Shown here: piece by piece, positions 34,009 to 42,818 of the stretch
Layout of the letters: each line of letters starts with the position of its first letter
Numbering within the stretch: the stretch's first letter is position 1
Assembly: GCA_964344215.1 (NCBI GenBank)
Contig: CAYFMP010000002.1
Coordinates: forward strand, 1-64,000
Reading direction: 5' to 3'
DNA: 64,000 nucleotides
From: CAYFMP01 sp964344215
Lineage (GTDB): Bacteria > Pseudomonadota > Alphaproteobacteria > Rhodospirillales > Casp-alpha2
The notes under the pieces: model-generated
Database searches by the model: none
Told to the model about the DNA's origin: nothing
The model's input: only the letters and a program-made list of their open reading frames with translations
Translations under genes and position numbers: made by a program

Positions 34009-35773
34009 GACTGAGCGAGCGGTAGACCTTCTTCGCCCATCCCCTGTATCCCCTTGCACCGATGCCCTCGGCACCGCCCAGCCAGTCGACGACCGGCACG
34101 AAGAAGCCGGTCTTGGCGCGCTCCAGCAACGCATCGGGCAACGGGGTTTCGGGGGTCAGGGCCATCGCCCGTTTGTCGGGTCCGCCGGGCCGCCCCAGCG
34201 CCGGCGCCAGGCTACGGAGCAGCGTGGCGTCGACCAACGGCACCCTGATCTCCAGCGAATGCGCCATGCCGGCCCAGTCGGCGTCGCGCAGCAACTGGTT
34301 GCGCATGTACTGCGTCATCTCGAGCGCCGCCACCTTGCGCCGCGGTTCGTCGATCGGCCGGTGGGCGTTCTCGAGCCGCAGTCGCGGCTCCAACCCGCGC
34401 CAGCCGGCGCCCGCCATGTCGGGGTCCATCACCTGCGGCAGCTCCCACGGCATATAGAGCCCGCGCCGCAGCAGGTAGGCGCCGCCGTAGGTGGTCCCGT
34501 ATTCGAACAGGCCGGCGTATTTCGGCGACGTGAAGGATTTGAGGACCGGCGCGCCGACCGCCCTGAGCGCACTGCCGACGGCGCCGAGTCCGGGTATTGC
34601 ACCGAGGGTGCCGGCCAGCCTCGGGATTTGTTCGAAGCTGTCGTAGCCGCCGAACAGCTCGTCGCCGCCGAGTCCGGACAGCGCCACCTTGAGGCCGGCG
34701 TGCTTGGCGGCGCGGGCCACGAAGTAGGTGTTGACGCCATCGATGGTCGGCTGGTCCATGGCGGCCAGGATATCGGGCAACGCGCCCTCGAAATGCAGTT
34801 GGGCGATCCGTTCCGTGCGGTGGTGAGTACCGTAGAGGGCGGCGACCCGCTCGGCCAGCGGCACCTCGTCGCGGGCGCTGCCTTCGAACTCCTCGAAACC
34901 AAGCGTAACGGTCTCTAAGCCGGCCCCGTGGCACTCGGCGGCCAACCCGGCCAGGGTCGCCGAATCGAGCCCGGACGACAGGAACACCCCGACCGGCACG
35001 TCGGCCACCAGATGGTGCTCGACGCTGTCGCGAAGCGCTTCGCCGAGGTCGGCCGCGGCCCCGATGTCTCCGTTCTCGGCCAATAGGGCGGTGACGTCGA
35101 AGAACGGCTCCGGCTCGGCGCCGCCGCCCGCATCGACCCACAGTCGGTGGCCGGCCGGCAACGCCTTGATCCGGCGGTACAGCGTATGCGGTTCCGGCAC
35201 GTGGCCGAACAGGAAGAAGCCGGCGTGACCGGCCGGATCGGGCGCGGTGTCGACGCGCTCACCGGCCAGCAGCGCCTTGACCTGCGAGGCGACCCGGAAG
35301 GTCTTACCGTCGTCGGCATAGTAGAGCGGCTTGATGCCCAACGAATCGCGGGCCAGAAACAGGCCGCGTTTGGTCTCGTCCCAAATAGCCAGCGCGTACA
35401 TGCCGCGCAGGCGATCGACCATATCGGGGCCGTCGCGCTCGTAGAGACGCAGGATGACCTCGGTGTCGGACTCGGTCGTAAAGGCGACGCCGGCCTGTTC
35501 CAATTCACGTCGCAGGGCCCGGAAATTGTAGATCTCGCCATTGTAGGTAATGCGGTAGCGCTCGCCGACGGCCATCGGCTGGGCGGCGGCGTCGCTGAGG
35601 TCGATGATGGCGAGTCGCCGATGTGCCAGACCGACCCGGTTGTCGTCGGAGATCCACGAACCGCCGCCGTCCGGCCCGCGCCGCACCATCGCCTGATTGA
35701 TGGCGAGCAGTTCGGCCAGGGTAACGGCCGGCGAGTCGTCTCTATAGGCAAACAGAGCTGCGATGCCGCACAT
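33995..35773 (-). CDS. asnB: Asparagine synthase (glutamine-hydrolysing)-like amidotransferase
   Basis: A 592-residue class II glutamine amidotransferase fused to an asparagine synthase domain. Cys2 (MCGIAALF) is the glutaminase nucleophile. RRGPDGGG, YNGEIYNF and the ATP pyrophosphatase loop FLSSGLDSA (normally SGGLDS) follow. LSGLGGDELFGGY is intact. Homologues next to sugar genes usually amidate uronic acids or other surface glycan parts rather than make asparagine, and context here supports that. The ATG at 35773 starts directly with the required Cys2. It is on the opposite strand to its neighbours. Confidence 0.88.
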   Translation of the reverse strand: MCGIAALFAYRDDSPAVTLAELLAINQAMVRRGPDGGGSWISDDNRVGLAHRRLAIIDLSDAAAQPMAVGERYRITYNGEIYNFRALRRELEQAGVAFTTESDTEVILRLYERDGPDMVDRLRGMYALAIWDETKRGLFLARDSLGIKPLYYADDGKTFRVASQVKALLAGERVDTAPDPAGHAGFFLFGHVPEPHTLYRRIKALPAGHRLWVDAGGGAEPEPFFDVTALLAENGDIGAAADLGEALRDSVEHHLVADVPVGVFLSSGLDSATLAGLAAECHGAGLETVTLGFEEFEGSARDEVPLAERVAALYGTHHRTERIAQLHFEGALPDILAAMDQPTIDGVNTYFVARAAKHAGLKVALSGLGGDELFGGYDSFEQIPRLAGTLGAIPGLGAVGSALRAVGAPVLKSFTSPKYAGLFEYGTTYGGAYLLRRGLYMPWELPQVMDPDMAGAGWRGLEPRLRLENAHRPIDEPRRKVAALEMTQYMRNQLLRDADWAGMAHSLEIRVPLVDATLLRSLAPALGRPGGPDKRAMALTPETPLPDALLERAKTGFFVPVVDWLGGAEGIGARGYRGWAKKVYRSLSLSPA

Positions 35774-35867
35774 GGATGTTTCATAACGCGTCCCTCCCGA
35801 AGGAATAAAGTTTTTTCAAGGGGTTCCCGCTTTGCATTCACCTGCAAAAAGAGGCTAAAAGGGCGCC

Positions 35868-38024
35868 ATGAAGCAGGTCATACAGAGCCGCCGCACCGGC
35901 AAGCTGGCCCTCAAGGAGGTGCCCGAGCCGAAGGTTAAGCGCGGCCACCTCCTGGTCCGCACCCGGGCTTCGCTGATCTCCGCCGGCACCGAACGGATGG
36001 CGGTCGATTTCGCCAAAAAAAGCCTGGCCGGCAAGGCCATGGCCCGGCCCGACCTGGTCAGGAAGGCGCTCGACAAGGCCAAGCGCGACGGCATCGGCGC
36101 CGTCCTCAAGGCGGTCCTGGCCAGGCTCGACGAACCGCTGCCCTTGGGCTATTCGGCGGCCGGCGAGGTCGTTGCCGTCGGCCAGGGCCTGGAAGGCCGC
36201 TATCGGGTCGGCGACCGGGTCGCCGTGGCCGGGGCCGGTCTCGCCAATCACGCCGAGACGAACGTGGTGCCGGCCAGCCTGGCGGCCGCCATTCCCGACG
36301 GCGTCGCCGACGAGGAGGCGGCGTTCGGAACCTTGGGCGCCATCGCCCTGCACGCGGTGCGCAATCTGGAGCCTCGGCTCGGCGACGTCGTTGCCGTCGT
36401 CGGCGTCGGTTTGGTCGGGCAGCTCGCCGTTCAGTTCCTCACCCTGTCGGGCGCCCGTGCTGTCGCCCTCGACTACGACCCGGCCCGGCTCGATTTGGCC
36501 GCCGATCTCGGCGCCGAAGCGACCTTCAACCTGGCCGACGACAGCCTCGACCGGGCGGTGGCGGCGCTGAGCGGGGGACGCGGCTGCGATGCGGTGCTGA
36601 TCGCCGCGGCCACCGATTCGAGCGAGCCCTTCTCGACCGCCGCCGCCATCGCCCGCGACCGGGCGCGGGTCACCATGGTCGGCCTGACCGGCACCGAATT
36701 CCCGTACGGCGAGTTCATGAAGAAGGAACTCAATATCATTGTCTCCAGGTCCTATGGTCCGGGCCGCTACGACTCCGACTTCGAAGCGCGCAACGTCAAG
36801 TACCCGGAAGGCTGGGTGCGCTGGACGGAGACCGAGAACCTGGCCGAAACGCTGCGGCTGATGGCGCCCGGACGACGCGCCCGCCTCGATGTCTCGGCCT
36901 TGATCACGCACCGTTACGCCATCGACGCCGCCGAGGCCGCCTACGACCTGATCACAACCGGCGCCGAGCCGCACTTGGGCGTCATGCTGGGCTATCCGGA
37001 GACCCCGTCAGCCGCGCCCCGGCCCGCTTTCGCCGAACCGAAGGGCGGCGGCGGTGTCTGCGTGCTCGGCGTCATCGGCGCCGGCTCGTTCGCCAAATCG
37101 ATCCTGCTGCCCGAGTTCAAGAAGATGAACGGCGTCCGCCTCCATACCATCGCCACCCAGCGCGGAGCGTCGGCCGAACACAGTCAGCAGGCCTTCGGGT
37201 TCGAACACGCCGCGGCCGACGAGACGGCCGTTCTCGATAACCCGGAGATCAACGCCGTACTCGTCGCCACCCGCCACGATTCCCACGCCGAACTCACCGC
37301 CCGTGCGCTCGACGCCGGCAAGGCGGTGCTGGTCGAGAAGCCGCTGGCGCTGTCGTTCGACGAGATCAACGCCGTCATCGAGGCCCGCAACGGGGCCGGC
37401 GACGGCGGCGCCTTCTTTCAGGTCGGTTTCAACCGGCGGTTCGCGGCGATGACGACGAAAGTCGCCGATGGCCTGGCCCGCACCGAGGGGCCCAGGGTTG
37501 TCCTGATCCGGGTCAATGCCGGCGCCATTGCCGCCGAACACTGGGTCCACGCCGCCGACGAAGGCGGCGGCCGCGTGCTCGGCGAGGTCTGCCACTTCGT
37601 CGACCTGGCCCGCTTCCTGACCGGCGCCCCGATCGCTTCGGTGCAGGCCGACGCCGCCCACTCGGCAGAGGCCACCTGCGACGACGTTTCGGTGGCGCTG
37701 CGCTTCGCCGACGGCAGTCTCGCCACCATCCTCTATACGGCGCTCGGCGACGCCGCCAGCGGCAAGGAGAGGATCGAGGTCTACGCGGGGGGGCGCAGTT
37801 TCGCGATCGACGACTTCCGTCGGTTGACCGGATCGGGGTTGAGCGGCGGCGGCGTCGATAGCCGCGCCCAGGACAAGGGGTTCGGTCCGGCCCTGGCCGC
37901 TTTCGCCGGAGCCGTCGCCAGCGGCGGCCCGCCGCCGATCGACGAGGCCGAGTTGATAGAGACCAGCGCCGCCACCGTCGCCGTCATGGAAAGCCTGCGC
38001 TCAGGCGGGCGAATCGACCTATAA
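35868..38024 (+). CDS. Two-domain oxidoreductase: zinc-type alcohol dehydrogenase plus Gfo/Idh/MocA
   Basis: A 718-residue fusion. Residues of about 1-365 are a medium-chain dehydrogenase (GYSAAGEVVAVG, VVGVGLVGQLAVQF nucleotide site). Residues of about 380-718 are a Gfo/Idh/MocA sugar dehydrogenase (LGVIGAGSFAKSILLP, VEKPLALS with the catalytic-type Lys). Such fusions occur in exopolysaccharide and O-antigen clusters and may interconvert nucleotide sugars through a keto intermediate. The substrate is unknown. It lies between asnB and gmhA, in line with a role in surface sugars. Confidence 0.85.
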   Translation: MKQVIQSRRTGKLALKEVPEPKVKRGHLLVRTRASLISAGTERMAVDFAKKSLAGKAMARPDLVRKALDKAKRDGIGAVLKAVLARLDEPLPLGYSAAGEVVAVGQGLEGRYRVGDRVAVAGAGLANHAETNVVPASLAAAIPDGVADEEAAFGTLGAIALHAVRNLEPRLGDVVAVVGVGLVGQLAVQFLTLSGARAVALDYDPARLDLAADLGAEATFNLADDSLDRAVAALSGGRGCDAVLIAAATDSSEPFSTAAAIARDRARVTMVGLTGTEFPYGEFMKKELNIIVSRSYGPGRYDSDFEARNVKYPEGWVRWTETENLAETLRLMAPGRRARLDVSALITHRYAIDAAEAAYDLITTGAEPHLGVMLGYPETPSAAPRPAFAEPKGGGGVCVLGVIGAGSFAKSILLPEFKKMNGVRLHTIATQRGASAEHSQQAFGFEHAAADETAVLDNPEINAVLVATRHDSHAELTARALDAGKAVLVEKPLALSFDEINAVIEARNGAGDGGAFFQVGFNRRFAAMTTKVADGLARTEGPRVVLIRVNAGAIAAEHWVHAADEGGGRVLGEVCHFVDLARFLTGAPIASVQADAAHSAEATCDDVSVALRFADGSLATILYTALGDAASGKERIEVYAGGRSFAIDDFRRLTGSGLSGGGVDSRAQDKGFGPALAAFAGAVASGGPPPIDEAELIETSAATVAVMESLRSGGRIDL

Positions 38025-38053
38025 TGCGGTTTCGGGATGCGGGATGACGGTTG

Positions 38054-38632
38054 ATGGATCTGAGCGCTTTCTTTAACGCCGAATTCGACGAGCACGAGAG
38101 TGTCGCCGCCGCCACCCGCGAGGCGCTTGCGGAGCCGTTCGTCCGGCTCGTCGGACTGGCCGCCGAGGCCATCCGAGGCGGTAACAAGATCCTGTTCTTC
38201 GGCAACGGCGGCAGCGCCGCCGACTGCCAGCACCTGGCGACCGAATTGACCATCCGCTACAAAAAGGACCGTGCCGCCATCGCCGCCATCGCCCTAACCA
38301 CCGATAGTTCGGCGCTGACGGCGGCCGGCAACGACCTTGGCTTCGACGAGCTGTTCGCCCGTCAGGTCGAGGCCCTCGCCAAGCCGGGCGACCTCGCCAT
38401 CGGCATTTCAACCTCGGGCCGGAGCGAGAACGTCATCCGCGGGCTCAGAAAGGCGCGCGAGATGGGCGCCGTGGCGGCCGGGCTGGGCGGCAAGGACGGC
38501 GGCCGCATGGGCGACGTCGCCGATCCGTTGCTGATCGTGCCCTCCGACACCACGGCCCGCATCCAGGAGATGCACATTACCTTGGGCCAGATGCTGTGCG
38601 GCGCGCTGGAAGAGGAGCTTGGCCTGACATGA
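38054..38632 (+). CDS. gmhA: Phosphoheptose isomerase (SIS domain)
   Basis: A 192-residue SIS-domain isomerase that turns sedoheptulose 7-phosphate into D-glycero-D-manno-heptose 7-phosphate, the first step to the lipopolysaccharide inner-core heptose. Visible marks are FFGNGGSAADCQH, the ISTSGRSENVI sugar-phosphate loop and TARIQEMHITLGQ. The ATG at 38054 is used; a TTG sits one codon upstream. The stop overlaps the hldE start as ATGA, so the two steps are co-translated. Confidence 0.94.
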   Translation: MDLSAFFNAEFDEHESVAAATREALAEPFVRLVGLAAEAIRGGNKILFFGNGGSAADCQHLATELTIRYKKDRAAIAAIALTTDSSALTAAGNDLGFDELFARQVEALAKPGDLAIGISTSGRSENVIRGLRKAREMGAVAAGLGGKDGGRMGDVADPLLIVPSDTTARIQEMHITLGQMLCGALEEELGLT

Positions 38633-40098
38633 AGGATCGTTCGTCCCTCATTCCGATGGTGGCGGCGCTCAGCGAGGCCCGCGTGCTTTGCGTCGGCGAC
38701 GTCATGCTGGATCACTTCATATCCGGCGAGGTCGAGCGCATTTCCCCGGAAGCACCAATTCCGGTTCTCAGTATCGCCGAAGAATCGACCATGCTGGGCG
38801 GGGCCGGCAACGTGGTGCGCAACCTCGTTTCGTTGGGCGCCGACGCCCGCTTCGTGACGGTGGTCGGCAACGACCAGGCGGGCGACGATGTGGCCGGACA
38901 GTTCAACAGCCTGGGGCTCGATCATTCGCCGATCGTCGACGGCGGGCGGCGGACTTCGACCAAGACGCGGTTCCTGGCCGGCAACCAGCAGATGATGCGG
39001 GCCGATTGGGAATCGACGGCGCCGCTGGCCCGGAAGGTCGCCGACAAGGTGTGCGGCACGGCCAAAGCGGGGCTGGCCGACAGCGGCGCCGTGGCGCTGT
39101 CCGACTACGGCAAGGGCGTTCTGTCGGACCAGGTCTTGGCCGACCTGATCGGGGCGGCGCGGGCCGCCGGCAAACCGGTCGTCGTCGATCCCAAGGGAAC
39201 CGATTTCGGGCGCTACAAGGGCGCCGACCTGGTGACGCCGAACCGCCGCGAATTGGCCGAAGCAACGGCGATGGCGGTCGGGTCGAACGACGAGATCGTC
39301 GCCGCCGCCAGGCATCTGATCGAGACTTGCGAGATCGGCGCCGTCCTCGCCACCCGCGGCGGCGGCGGCATGACCCTGCTCACCAGGGACGGCGACGTCC
39401 ACCATCTGGCCTCCGAAGCCCGCGAGGTGTTCGACGTTTCCGGCGCCGGTGACACCGTTGTCGCCTGCATGGCCGCCGCCGCCAGCCTCGATATCGCGCT
39501 TGCCGACGCGGCCGCCATCGCCAATACGGCGGCCGGAGTCGTCGTCGGCAAGGTCGGCACTGCGGCAGCGCGCGGCTCGGAGGTGATCGCCGCCCTTCAC
39601 CATCAGGACATCTCGACGGCCGAGGCCAAGGTGCTGACCATGGAGCAGGCCGCCGAGCGCATCGCCCTGTGGCGGCGCCAGGACATCAAGGTCGGTTTTA
39701 CCAACGGCGTCTTCGATCTCCTCCATCCGGGCCACGTGTCGCTGCTCGGCCAGGCCCGCGACGCCAGCGACCGGCTGGTCGTCGGCCTCAACAGCGACGC
39801 CTCGGTCAAGCGCCTGAAGGGCGACGATCGCCCGGTTCAGACCGAAGCCGCCCGCGCCGCCGTGCTGGCCTGCCTGGAGCCGGTCGACGTGGTGGTGATC
39901 TTTTCCGAAGACACGCCGCAGCGGCTGATCGAGACCCTCAAGCCCGACATCCTGGTCAAAGGCGCCGATTACGCGTTGAGCGAGGTGGTCGGCGCCGAGT
40001 TGGTGGAAGCCTACGGCGGCACCGTCCTGCTGGCCGAACTCGAGCCCGGCCACAGCACGACGGCGACGATCGCCCGCATGGCCAAGGAAGGCGCCTGA
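38629..40098 (+). CDS. hldE: Bifunctional heptose 7-phosphate kinase / heptose 1-phosphate adenylyltransferase
   Basis: A 489-residue fusion. The N-terminal ribokinase-like domain (GDVMLDHFISGEVERISPEAP, FDVSGAGDTVVA) phosphorylates heptose 7-phosphate at C1. From about residue 350 the nucleotidyltransferase domain (GFTNGVFDLLHPGHVSLL) adds AMP to give ADP-heptose. gmhB and hldD, needed for the remaining steps, are not in the window. The start overlaps gmhA by ATGA. Confidence 0.96.
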   Translation: MKDRSSLIPMVAALSEARVLCVGDVMLDHFISGEVERISPEAPIPVLSIAEESTMLGGAGNVVRNLVSLGADARFVTVVGNDQAGDDVAGQFNSLGLDHSPIVDGGRRTSTKTRFLAGNQQMMRADWESTAPLARKVADKVCGTAKAGLADSGAVALSDYGKGVLSDQVLADLIGAARAAGKPVVVDPKGTDFGRYKGADLVTPNRRELAEATAMAVGSNDEIVAAARHLIETCEIGAVLATRGGGGMTLLTRDGDVHHLASEAREVFDVSGAGDTVVACMAAAASLDIALADAAAIANTAAGVVVGKVGTAAARGSEVIAALHHQDISTAEAKVLTMEQAAERIALWRRQDIKVGFTNGVFDLLHPGHVSLLGQARDASDRLVVGLNSDASVKRLKGDDRPVQTEAARAAVLACLEPVDVVVIFSEDTPQRLIETLKPDILVKGADYALSEVVGAELVEAYGGTVLLAELEPGHSTTATIARMAKEGA

Positions 40099-40105
40099 AG
40101 GCTCG

Positions 40106-40714
40106 ATGCCGGCGTTCGCCGCCCATGTAGTATACGCGCTTGCCTGGATCAGCTTCGGATTCGGTCATTCGCTGCTCGCCGGCGCCGCCGTCAAAACCGC
40201 CCTGGCGTGCCGGTTCGGGGCAGGTTATCGCCTTTTTTACAACGCCTTCGCGGCACTCCATATCGGCGCCGTTCTGTGGATCGGCGGGTGGGCCTTCGAA
40301 GACGCCCCGTCGTTCGGATACTCGACCGACTTCGTGACCGTTCAGACCGTGGTTTCGGCGATCGGCCTGATCGTCCTCGTCGTCGCCCTTCTGGAATACG
40401 ACCTCGGCCGGTTCTCGGGCCTGGCGCAGATCAGGGCGGCGCGCGCCGGAAACCCGATCGACGACGACGAGGCGCTGATCACCGGCGGCCTGCACGCTTA
40501 CGTCCGCCATCCGCTGTATGCCGGCGCTCATCTGATCCTGTGGGGCGGGGTCGGCGACGAATTGAGCCTGGCGACGGCCGCCTGGGGTTCGCTCTATCTT
40601 GTCGTCGGGGCCCGTTTCGAGGAGCGCCGCCTGCTCGCTCTCTACGGTGAGGCTTATGCGGAATACCGCCGCCGGGTACCCGCCCTGGTGCCGTACAGGG
40701 GCCGGTTCGGGTAG
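40106..40714 (+). CDS. Membrane protein of the ICMT/NnrU-like methyltransferase group
   Basis: A 202-residue membrane protein with about five hydrophobic helices. The C-terminal pattern (YVRHPLYAGAHLILWGG, then RFEERRLLALYGEAYAEYRRRVPALVP) is characteristic of isoprenylcysteine carboxyl methyltransferase and phospholipid methyltransferase-like proteins. It probably methylates a lipid or small hydrophobic substrate with SAM, but no substrate can be named. It begins seven bases after hldE with AAGG before the ATG, so it may be cotranscribed with the heptose genes. Confidence 0.72.
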   Translation: MPAFAAHVVYALAWISFGFGHSLLAGAAVKTALACRFGAGYRLFYNAFAALHIGAVLWIGGWAFEDAPSFGYSTDFVTVQTVVSAIGLIVLVVALLEYDLGRFSGLAQIRAARAGNPIDDDEALITGGLHAYVRHPLYAGAHLILWGGVGDELSLATAAWGSLYLVVGARFEERRLLALYGEAYAEYRRRVPALVPYRGRFG

Positions 40715-40787
40715 AACGGCTTGCCATCGGCTGGAACCGGACTACACCGCTCTAATTCATTGAAAACAAGGCAAGCAAGCCCGATAT

Positions 40788-40810
40788 GATCGAACCCGAA
40801 TGGTTCGATC
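40788..40810. repeat. Perfect hairpin between converging genes
   Basis: Arms GATCGAACC (40788-40796) and GGTTCGATC (40802-40810) pair perfectly over nine bases with a five-base loop. The position, 16 bases from the PBP stop and 74 bases after the ICMT-like gene, suits a bidirectional terminator. There is no T-tract on either side, so it may instead be a protein-binding site or a dispersed repeat. Confidence 0.5.
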
Positions 40811-40825
40811 TGAGTGGGTATTGCT

Positions 40826-42745
40826 CTAACCCGCGTCGCCGCTCAGCGTCGCCAGCAGGTTCTGCCAGAAGCCCTGTTCGTCGTCGCTTTCGGGTGGCGG
40901 TGCGCCCAAGCCCGGCAAAGCACGGACCGGCAGTCCCTCGTGGGCGGCGACCATGAACCTGCGCCACAGACGCGCCGGCAGACCGCCGCCGGTGACCTTG
41001 TTCATGGGCCGGCCGTCGTCGTTGCCGATCCAGACGCCGGCCACGACGTCGGCGGTGTAGCCGACGAACCAGGCGTCGCGGAAGTTCTGCGAAGTGCCGG
41101 TCTTGCCGGCGGCCGGGCGGTCGAGGCGGGCGGCCCGCCCCGTGCCCTCGGCGAGGACGCCGGCCAGCATTCGGTTCATGTCGGCGACGTGGCCGGGACG
41201 GGCGGCGCGGCCGAGGCCGGATCCGCGGCGCCGGTAGAGGAGGCGCCCCGATCCGTCCTTGATTTCGCTGATGCCGTAGGCCCAGACGCCAAGGCCGCCG
41301 TTGGCGAACGGCCCGTAGGCGGCGGTCAGCTCGAGGAGTGTCAGCTCAGACGCGCCGAGCGCCAGGCTCGGGGTCGGACGCAGCGCCGCCGTGATGCCGA
41401 GCCGCCTCGCCGTCTCGACGACGCGCCCGCGCCCGCTCAGCTCGGCGATCCGCACCGCCACCGTGTTGACCGAACCGGCCAGGCCGGCGGCCAGGCTGAC
41501 CGGCCCCCGGTAGCGCTTGTCGAAGTTTTTCGGCTGCCACTGGCCGATCCGGAGCGGCCCGTCGAGGATTTCGGTCTCCGGCGTCATGCCGCTTTCCAGG
41601 CCGGCCAGATAGACGATCGGTTTAAACGCCGATCCCGGCTGGCGCATGGCCTGGGTCGCCCGATTGAACTGGCTTTTCGCGTAGTCCGAGCCGCCGACCA
41701 TGGCCCGTACCGCGCCGTCGGGGGCGAGCGCCACCAGGGCGGCCTCGGTGGCACCGGCTTGGCGTCCTTCGCGCAACTGGCGGGCCAGCGCCCGTTCGGC
41801 CGAGCGCTGCCAGCCGGCGTGCAGGGTCGTCGTCACCGTCAAATCGCGGTCGCCGGGGGCGACGTAGCTCGACACCTGATCGAGCACCCAGTCGGCGAAG
41901 TGGCGGGCGCTACGGCCGCCGGAAGCGGTGGCGGCACGGCGCGGGCGGCCGGCGGCGGCGGCCACTTGGGCGTGCTCGAGGTATCCCGCCGCCACCATGT
42001 TCTTCAGGACCTGGTTGGCGCGCTCACGGGCCAGGTTCGGGTTGCTGGGCGGGTTGTAGCGCGACGGCGCCTTCAGGAGCCCGGCCAGCATCGCCGCCTC
42101 GTAGAGCGACACGCGCTTCGCCGAGCGGCCGAAATAGCGCCTGGCCGCCGCGTCCACGCCGTAGGTGCCGGCCCCGAAATAGACCCGGTTGAGGTAGATG
42201 CTGAAGATCTGGTCTTTCGAGAACCGGTGCTCCAGCCATAAGGCCAGCATCAGTTCCTGGACCTTGCGCCTAAACGAGCGTTCCGGTGTGAGAAACAAGT
42301 TCTTGGCGGCCTGCTGGGTGATGGTGGAGCCGCCCTGGACGATCCGCCCGGCCTTCAGATTGGCCCACGTCGCCCGCCCCAAACCGATTATGTCGAGGCC
42401 GAAATGACCATAGAAACGGCGGTCTTCGGTAGCCAGCACGGCCTCGGGCAAGTGCGGCGGCAAATCGCCGACCTGCACGGGCAAACCGTAGAGATCGCCG
42501 CGCCGGGCGATCACCTCGCCGTCGACGCTGAACAGCGTCACGCTCGGCGTGCGTGTGGCTTTGAGGGCGGCATCGACGTCGGGTAGGTCGGTGCCGTACC
42601 ACGCTCCAGCCAAGAGCGCCGCGATCACCGCCCAGACGGTCGCCGTCGCCGTCCATTTGGCGGCAAACGCGATGGCGCGGCCAACGAAGGAGCGCTTCGG
42701 CGCCGTTTTGGCGGGCTTTCGCTTGCGGGCGGACTTCCGGGCCAT
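40826..42745 (-). CDS. Class A penicillin-binding protein (transglycosylase/transpeptidase)
   Basis: A 639-residue bifunctional peptidoglycan synthase anchored by one N-terminal helix (about residues 30-50) after a very basic cytoplasmic tail. The GT51 domain shows EDRRFYGHFGLD and GGSTITQQAAKN. The transpeptidase has its three motifs: SAFK (active serine) near residue 385, SVN near 430, and KTGTS near 565. It polymerises and crosslinks peptidoglycan in the periplasm. The ATG at 42745 is preferred to a GTG six codons upstream because GGAG lies seven bases before it. It is smaller than PBP1a of enteric bacteria and lacks obvious extra domains. Confidence 0.92.
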   Translation of the reverse strand: MARKSARKRKPAKTAPKRSFVGRAIAFAAKWTATATVWAVIAALLAGAWYGTDLPDVDAALKATRTPSVTLFSVDGEVIARRGDLYGLPVQVGDLPPHLPEAVLATEDRRFYGHFGLDIIGLGRATWANLKAGRIVQGGSTITQQAAKNLFLTPERSFRRKVQELMLALWLEHRFSKDQIFSIYLNRVYFGAGTYGVDAAARRYFGRSAKRVSLYEAAMLAGLLKAPSRYNPPSNPNLARERANQVLKNMVAAGYLEHAQVAAAAGRPRRAATASGGRSARHFADWVLDQVSSYVAPGDRDLTVTTTLHAGWQRSAERALARQLREGRQAGATEAALVALAPDGAVRAMVGGSDYAKSQFNRATQAMRQPGSAFKPIVYLAGLESGMTPETEILDGPLRIGQWQPKNFDKRYRGPVSLAAGLAGSVNTVAVRIAELSGRGRVVETARRLGITAALRPTPSLALGASELTLLELTAAYGPFANGGLGVWAYGISEIKDGSGRLLYRRRGSGLGRAARPGHVADMNRMLAGVLAEGTGRAARLDRPAAGKTGTSQNFRDAWFVGYTADVVAGVWIGNDDGRPMNKVTGGGLPARLWRRFMVAAHEGLPVRALPGLGAPPPESDDEQGFWQNLLATLSGDAG

Positions 42746-42818
42746 GGCTCCGTTATCGGCCACCGGCGGTTAGCATCGGGTTAACGGATAGGTCCGGAAC
42801 CGGCCTGCCTGAAGACGT

